DNA of 21,495 bases, from NCBI GenBank assembly GCA_031422555.1, contig JANPLZ010000150.1, forward strand, positions 1-21,495, read 5' to 3'. This DNA is from JANNAT01 sp031422555. Its GTDB lineage: Bacteria > Pseudomonadota > Alphaproteobacteria > Rhodobacterales > Rhodobacteraceae. Below the pieces are notes generated by a model. The model made no database searches. It was not told the DNA's origin and saw nothing but the letters and a program-made list of their open reading frames with translations. A program made the translations under genes and the position numbers. Below are positions 17,350 to 21,495 of the stretch, piece after piece. How positions within the stretch are numbered: the stretch's first letter is position 1; every line of letters starts with the position of its first letter.

Positions 17350-17396
17350 CGCACATCCAGGTCGCAGCAGTCGCGGCCCCCGAAGGGAGAAAACGC

Positions 17397-17954
17397 GTGT
17401 CCCAAACCGATGATCATTCAGGCAACCGCAGGGATTTCCTGTATTACGCAACCGCTGGTGCGGGCATCGTGGCGGCCGGTGGGGCTGTCTGGCCGCTGGT
17501 AAACCAGATGAACCCGTCCGCCGATACCCGCGCGCTGGCGTCGATTTTCGTCGATATCAGCGGCGTTGAAGTTGGCACGCAGTTGACGGTGAAATGGCGC
17601 GGCAAGCCGGTGTTTATCCGCCGCCGCAGTCCGGAAGAAATTGAAGCCGGTCGCGCCGTTGCGCTGACTGACCTGCCCGATACCAATGCCGAAAACGCCA
17701 ACAATCCAACGGCAGATGCATCGGACGCAAACCGGTCGCTGGATGAGGCGGGCGAATGGCTGGTGATGATGGGTGTCTGCACCCATTTGGGCTGCGTGCC
17801 CTTGGGCGATGCCGGTGATTTCGGCGGCTGGTTCTGCCCGTGCCACGGCTCGCATTACGACACCGCAGGACGCATCCGCAAAGGCCCCGCGCCGCGGAAC
17901 CTGCCAGTGCCGATGGCAAAATTCGAAGACGACACAACGATCAAGCTTGGGTAA
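17397..17954 (+). CDS. petA: Ubiquinol-cytochrome c reductase iron-sulfur (Rieske) subunit
   Basis: This 185-residue high-potential 2Fe-2S protein of the cytochrome bc1 complex takes the first electron from ubiquinol and hands it to cytochrome c1. The N-terminal Tat-type anchor is NRRDFLYYATAGAG (10-23) with a membrane helix (~20-37). The cluster boxes are C128-T-H130-L-G-C133 and C147-P-C149-H150; C128, H130, C147 and H150 bind the cluster and C133/C149 form the disulfide. The GTG start at 17397 was chosen for AGGGAG eight bases upstream and near-identical N-terminus to R. capsulatus; an in-frame TTG at 17331 lacks support. petB follows 11 bases after. Confidence 0.97.
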   Translation: MSQTDDHSGNRRDFLYYATAGAGIVAAGGAVWPLVNQMNPSADTRALASIFVDISGVEVGTQLTVKWRGKPVFIRRRSPEEIEAGRAVALTDLPDTNAENANNPTADASDANRSLDEAGEWLVMMGVCTHLGCVPLGDAGDFGGWFCPCHGSHYDTAGRIRKGPAPRNLPVPMAKFEDDTTIKLG

Positions 17955-17965
17955 GGAGACAAGTC

Positions 17966-19279
17966 ATGGGCGGCATTCCACACGACCATTATGAACCAAA
18001 GCCGGGCTTTCAAAGCTGGCTACACAAGCGCCTGCCGATCGTTGGTCTGTTGCACGGCACCCTGACGATTCCGACGCCAAAAAACCTGAACTGGATGTGG
18101 ATCTGGGGCATTGTCCTGACGTTCTGCCTAGCGGTTCAGATCATCACCGGGATCGTGTTGGCGATGCATTACACGCCGCAGGTTGATATGGCTTTTGCCA
18201 GTGTTGAACACATCATGCGCGATGTGAACGGCGGCTACATGCTGCGCTACATGCACGCAAATGGTGCCTCGCTGTTCTTTTTTGCTGTCTATCTGCACAT
18301 CTTCCGTGGCCTTTACTATGGCAGCTACAAAGCCCCGCGTGAGGTGACATGGATCATCGGTATGCTGATCTATCTGTTGATGATGGCGACGGGGTTCATG
18401 GGCTATGTGCTGCCTTGGGGTCAGATGTCGTTTTGGGGTGCCACGGTGATCACCGGCTTGTTCGGCGCTATCCCCGGGGTCGGCGAATCGATTCAAACAT
18501 GGCTGCTGGGCGGCCCGGCGGTTGACAACGCTACGTTGAACCGCTTTTTCAGCCTGCACTATCTGCTGCCATTTGTGATCGCCGGACTGGTGGCGCTGCA
18601 CATCTGGGCATTCCACACCACCGGAAACAACAACCCAACCGGTGTTGAAGTACGTCGTGGGTCCAAAGAAGAAGCTGCCAAGGATACCGTGCCGTTTTGG
18701 CCCTATTTCGTAATGAAAGACCTGTTCGCGCTGGCGGTCATTCTGGTGATCTTCTTTGCAGTGATCGGTTTCATGCCAAACTACCTTGGCCACCCCGATA
18801 ACTATATCGAGGCAAACCCGCTTTCGACGCCAACCCACATTGTGCCGGAATGGTATTTCTTGCCCTTCTACGCGATCTTGCGCGCCTTCACGGCTGACGT
18901 CTGGGTGGTGCAACTGGTGCAATTCCTGACCTTTGGCATCGTTGACGCCAAGTTTTTCGGGGTGCTGGCGATGTTTGGCGCAATTGCCGTGATGGCGCTG
19001 GTGCCGTGGCTGGATACGTCATCGGTGCGGTCCGGTAGGTTCCGTCCCAAGTTCAAGGGCTGGTTTGCGCTGTTGTGCATCGACTTTGTGGTGTTGATGT
19101 GGGTCGGCGCGATGCCAACCGACGGGATATATCCCTACATCTCGCTGATCGGGTCCACCTATTGGTTTGCCTACTTTTTGGTGATCCTGCCCTTGCTGGG
19201 CGTGCTGGAAAAGCCATTGCCGCAACCGGCAACGATCGAGGACGACTTCAATTCTCACTATGCCGCACCGGCTGAGTGA
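17966..19279 (+). CDS. petB: Cytochrome b of the bc1 complex
   Basis: This 437-residue integral membrane subunit with about eight helices carries both b haems and the two quinone sites. Haem ligands are H97 and H198, H111 and H212, the same numbers as in R. capsulatus. The Qo-site motif P294-E295-W296-Y297 is intact, as is the GYVLPWGQMSFWGATV region after the cd helix. It is not split into b6/subunit IV. AAGGAGA precedes the ATG by seven bases. It is the second gene of petABC; petC follows after 19 bases. Confidence 0.98.
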   Translation: MGGIPHDHYEPKPGFQSWLHKRLPIVGLLHGTLTIPTPKNLNWMWIWGIVLTFCLAVQIITGIVLAMHYTPQVDMAFASVEHIMRDVNGGYMLRYMHANGASLFFFAVYLHIFRGLYYGSYKAPREVTWIIGMLIYLLMMATGFMGYVLPWGQMSFWGATVITGLFGAIPGVGESIQTWLLGGPAVDNATLNRFFSLHYLLPFVIAGLVALHIWAFHTTGNNNPTGVEVRRGSKEEAAKDTVPFWPYFVMKDLFALAVILVIFFAVIGFMPNYLGHPDNYIEANPLSTPTHIVPEWYFLPFYAILRAFTADVWVVQLVQFLTFGIVDAKFFGVLAMFGAIAVMALVPWLDTSSVRSGRFRPKFKGWFALLCIDFVVLMWVGAMPTDGIYPYISLIGSTYWFAYFLVILPLLGVLEKPLPQPATIEDDFNSHYAAPAE

Positions 19280-19298
19280 CAGAAAGGAACTGACTGAG

Positions 19299-20168
19299 AT
19301 GATACGTCAAATCGCAATCAGCGCCATCTGTGCCTTTGCCTTGACCACCGGAATGGCGCTGGCTGAAGGCGAGGTTCACATCGACGATGTGACCTTTGCC
19401 CACGAAGGTCCGCTTGGCAAATTCGACGAATTCCAACTGCAGCGCGGATTGCAAGTCTATACCGAAGTTTGCGCGTCGTGCCACGGATTGAAATTTGTTC
19501 CCATTCGCACCTTGTCTGATGCGGGCGGCCCGAATCTGCCCGAAGATCAGGTGCGGGCCTATGCGGCAGCGTTTCCGATCAACGACGAAGCGGCAAATCC
19601 ACAGCTGTATGATGCGGAAAAGGGCGCATTCCGCCCCGTGCTGACGTCTGATAAATTCCCAGCCAACAATGCCCAAGCCGCCCCGGATCTAAGCCTTATG
19701 GCCAAGGCCCGGGCGTCGTTCCACGGTCCTTACGGTTCGGGGATCGCGCAATTGCTGCAAGGCACCGGTGGGCCGGAATATATCAATGCGCTGATGGTCG
19801 GCTATGTAGATCCCCCCGCTTGTGCCACAGGCGAAGAAGAAGGCTATTACAACAAAGCCTTCGCCAAAGGGGGTATCCCGGATTCCTGCAAAGATGAGAA
19901 AGGTCATCCCACCATCGAAGGCAGCTGGATCAACATGCCGCCGCCTTTGTCGGATGATCAGGTCACCTATGCCGATGCCACGCCTGCAACGTTGAACCAG
20001 ATGTCGATGGACGTGTCGTCGTTTTTGATGTGGTCTGCCGAGCCAAAGATGATGGCGCGCAAACAAACCGGGTTTGTCGCGGTGATTATTCTGGGCCTGT
20101 TAGCGACGCTGTTGTATCTGACCAACAAACGCTTGTGGGCCGGTATCAAGGCTAGAAAGAACCACTAA
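19299..20168 (+). CDS. petC: Cytochrome c1 of the bc1 complex
   Basis: This 289-residue protein has a Sec signal peptide (1-22, ending GMALA), a covalent haem site C58-A-S-C61-H62, and the probable axial methionine M213 in WINMPPPL. A C-terminal membrane anchor (~257-275) is followed by a positively charged tail (NKRLWAGIKARKNH). It relays electrons from the Rieske protein to cytochrome c. AAAGGAAC lies ten bases before the ATG; the frame starts upstream at 19260, overlapping petB, but the signal peptide fixes the start. An IS66-type element begins 19 bases after the stop, and no separate terminator is visible between them. Confidence 0.97.
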   Translation: MIRQIAISAICAFALTTGMALAEGEVHIDDVTFAHEGPLGKFDEFQLQRGLQVYTEVCASCHGLKFVPIRTLSDAGGPNLPEDQVRAYAAAFPINDEAANPQLYDAEKGAFRPVLTSDKFPANNAQAAPDLSLMAKARASFHGPYGSGIAQLLQGTGGPEYINALMVGYVDPPACATGEEEGYYNKAFAKGGIPDSCKDEKGHPTIEGSWINMPPPLSDDQVTYADATPATLNQMSMDVSSFLMWSAEPKMMARKQTGFVAVIILGLLATLLYLTNKRLWAGIKARKNH

Positions 20169-20187
20169 TCTGCGGCACCGTTGAAGG

Positions 20188-20210
20188 GTAAGCGGTGCGC
20201 CGCCCCCACC
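20188..20210 (+). repeat. Left terminal inverted repeat of the IS66 element
   Basis: The stretch starts GTAAGCGG and is GC-rich, as for IS66-family terminal repeats. Its inner boundary is a guess because the right-hand copy is not in the window. At the junction, CACCG (petC side) and CGGTG (IS side) can pair to form a chance hairpin. Confidence 0.55.
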
Positions 20211-20272
20211 TTCCGCATCGGTTCGTGATCTGAGATTCAGCCCCTTCAGTGTATTTGGATGGGAGGTTCTCG

Positions 20273-20665
20273 ATGGAGCGCTCAGTGGAGGTTCTTAGTC
20301 AGATTGATATGATTGTCGGGCCCAAGGGAAAACGGCGTTGGCCGGAGGCTTTGAAGGCCTGGATTGTTGCCGAGACGTTGGTGGCTGGCGCAACGGTCAA
20401 TGCGGTTGCGCGGCGGTATGACATGCGTCCGAACCGTGTGTCGGAATGGCGTCGGCTGGCTAGAACCAGCAAGTTGGTTTTGCCCGCGGTTCCTGCGGCT
20501 TTTGGGTTTGCGCCGATATTTGTGTACCAAGACCCTGTTCCAGAACCGACATCTATTGCGACTGCGCTGGATGTGATTCTGGGCGAGGTGACGCTGCGGC
20601 TGGATGCAGCCACGCCCGCAGTGCGGATCGCAGAGATCGTTCGCGCCTTGAATGCCGCAGGATGA
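20273..20665 (+). CDS. tnpA: IS66 accessory protein TnpA (helix-turn-helix)
   Basis: This 130-residue protein, the first of the three IS66 genes, has a helix-turn-helix at about 33-66 (KAWIVAETLVAGATVNAVA followed by RRYDMRPNRVSEWRRLA). Such proteins are needed with TnpB and TnpC for transposition, presumably binding DNA. GGGAGG lies six bases before the ATG. The TGA stop overlaps the tnpB start as ATGA, implying translational coupling. The frame is intact and of normal length. Confidence 0.9.
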   Translation: MERSVEVLSQIDMIVGPKGKRRWPEALKAWIVAETLVAGATVNAVARRYDMRPNRVSEWRRLARTSKLVLPAVPAAFGFAPIFVYQDPVPEPTSIATALDVILGEVTLRLDAATPAVRIAEIVRALNAAG

Positions 20666-21051
20666 TCTTTCCGTCAAACCGAGTACGGATCATGGTGGCC
20701 ACCAAGCCAATCGCTCGCCATTGGGCTTGAACCAATGGCGCCCATGGCTCGCTCCGCAAAGGGCATGATGGGCTCGCTGCTCTGGTGAAGAATGAATTGC
20801 ACAACGATCCGTTCACCGGAACCGTGTTCGTGTTCCGGTCGCGCAGGGCGGACCGGCTGAAGCTGCTCTATTGGGACGGCACGGGTTTGGTGATGGCTTA
20901 TAAACGGCTGGAAGAGCACACATTTACCTGGCCCGTGATCAAGGACGAGGTGATGAACCTCGGTCATGCCCAGTTTGAGGCGCTGTTCTCGGGCCTTGAT
21001 TGGCGACGGGTTCGGGCGGTGGAAGTGCGGGCTCCGATGACGGTGGAATAG
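20662..21051 (+). pseudogene. tnpB: IS66 accessory protein TnpB (Orf2), interrupted by an in-frame insert with TGA
   Basis: Codons 1-16 (MIFPSNRVRIMVATKP) and the part from RKGHDGLAAL (residue 32 on) to the stop match IS66 TnpB, normally ~115 residues. Between them, where the family has four codons or so (P-x-D-F), this copy has about 36 extra bases keeping the frame but carrying TGA at 20728-20730. The insert includes a perfect palindrome CGCCATTGG (20716-20724) with CCAATGGCG (20732-20740). A GTG at 20785 could restart translation of the last 88 residues, but RKGHDG and the N-terminus would be lost. Probably nonfunctional unless the stop is read through. Confidence 0.8.
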
Positions 21052-21119
21052 CTGCGGCAAGATGACTCGGCGGGTGGTTTTGGCAGGCAGATCGTGGCTG
21101 GATTTGGTAGTGTTTGGCC

Positions 21120-21495
21120 ATGCGAAACGCCTCTGATCTTCCCGATGACATGGATGCCCTGAAGGCCATGCTTGCTGCCTCACTGGCAGTGATTGCAGAT
21201 CGGGATGCGGTCATTGAGCGTAAGGAAGACCGTATCGTGCGGCTGGAAAAGCTGCTTGCAGACTTCAAGCGGGCGCTGTTCGGGCATCGATCAGAGAAGT
21301 CCGACCCCGAACAGTATGAGTTGGCGCTGGAAGATATCGAGGCCGCGATTGCCGCGATCCATGCCGAGGATGAAGCGGTTGATCCGCCCAAATCCGGCCC
21401 TGCCAAGCCCCGGAATGCCAACCGTGGTTCCTTGCCCAAGCATCTGCCGCGCATTGAGGAAGTGATCGAGCCTGCGGCATCGATGTGTGGCTGTG
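21120..21495 (+). CDS. tnpC: IS66 transposase TnpC, N-terminal part (truncated by window end)
   Basis: The frame is open from ATG 21120 to the window edge (125 codons). It shows the N-terminal leucine-zipper-like segment of IS66 transposases (about residues 20-50, with LEKLLADFKRALFGHRSEK at 43-61) and an acidic, alanine-rich middle. The zinc-finger onset CGC follows after IEEVIEPAAS. The DDE catalytic domain lies beyond the window. No strong ribosome site precedes the ATG; 68 bases separate it from tnpB. Confidence 0.88.
   Translation, partial: MRNASDLPDDMDALKAMLAASLAVIADRDAVIERKEDRIVRLEKLLADFKRALFGHRSEKSDPEQYELALEDIEAAIAAIHAEDEAVDPPKSGPAKPRNANRGSLPKHLPRIEEVIEPAASMCGC

Larger units (their letters stand above)
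20188..21495 (+). mobile_element. IS66-family insertion sequence, left part (runs off the window)
   Basis: The element has the three-gene IS66 order tnpA-tnpB-tnpC on the plus strand. The left end is placed at GTAAGCGGTGCGCCGCC, since IS66 ends begin GTAAGCG. The eight bases before it, GTTGAAGG (20180-20187), would be the left copy of an 8-bp target duplication; the right end is outside the window, so this cannot be tested. The insertion sits directly downstream of petC, leaving the operon's coding part intact. The tnpB copy is interrupted, so autonomous transposition is doubtful. Confidence 0.88.

Noticed and set aside
17255..17413. 52-codon frame upstream of and overlapping petA (possible leader peptide)
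   Set aside because: No ribosome site, proline/arginine-rich and ends 17 bases into petA in another frame; conservation would be needed to support it.

Overview
The window looks like chromosomal DNA of a Rhodobacteraceae (Roseobacter-type) alphaproteobacterium. The main evidence is a petABC (fbcFBC) cytochrome bc1 operon whose cytochrome b haem histidines (H97, H111, H198, H212) and PEWY motif fall at the positions known from Rhodobacter capsulatus. Other support comes from the single-cysteine, zinc-free L36, the msrP-msrQ pair, a DinB with an N-terminal four-cysteine zinc motif, and generally GC-rich codon use.

Layout, left to right: an unassigned 5' stretch (1-536) with a possible gene relic; msrP-msrQ on the minus strand (periplasmic methionine sulfoxide repair); a secreted fasciclin-domain protein on the plus strand, ending at a shared terminator; a sulfotransferase-like gene just downstream of clpB, with clpB preceded by a heat-shock-type promoter; a two-gene minus-strand unit (uncharacterised protein, then a SPDG-repeat beta-propeller); pyrF and a six-TM membrane protein on the plus strand; an AT-richer accessory patch with a 9-bp tandem repeat, next to a decayed NUDIX gene at the end of an SPFH-NfeD membrane operon; dinB convergent with an N-formylglutamate amidohydrolase; tRNA-Val(GAC) and rpmJ; a secreted PDZ protein with a very acidic, tandem-repeat C-terminus; a glutathione S-transferase homologue; petABC; and finally the left part of an IS66-family insertion sequence that runs off the window.

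Most of the window is conserved housekeeping. The stress theme recurs: MsrPQ, ClpB, Pol IV, the GST and a GGAAC-N16-CGTT promoter-like motif. The parts that depart from the ordinary are the PDZ/acidic-repeat protein, the IS66 tnpB copy interrupted by a 36-nt palindromic in-frame insert carrying TGA, the NUDIX gene that has lost its coupled start and its C-terminus, and the IS insertion only 19 bp after petC. I found no CRISPR array, prophage, toxin-antitoxin pair or clear defence system. All calls come from reading the sequence; no database search was run.
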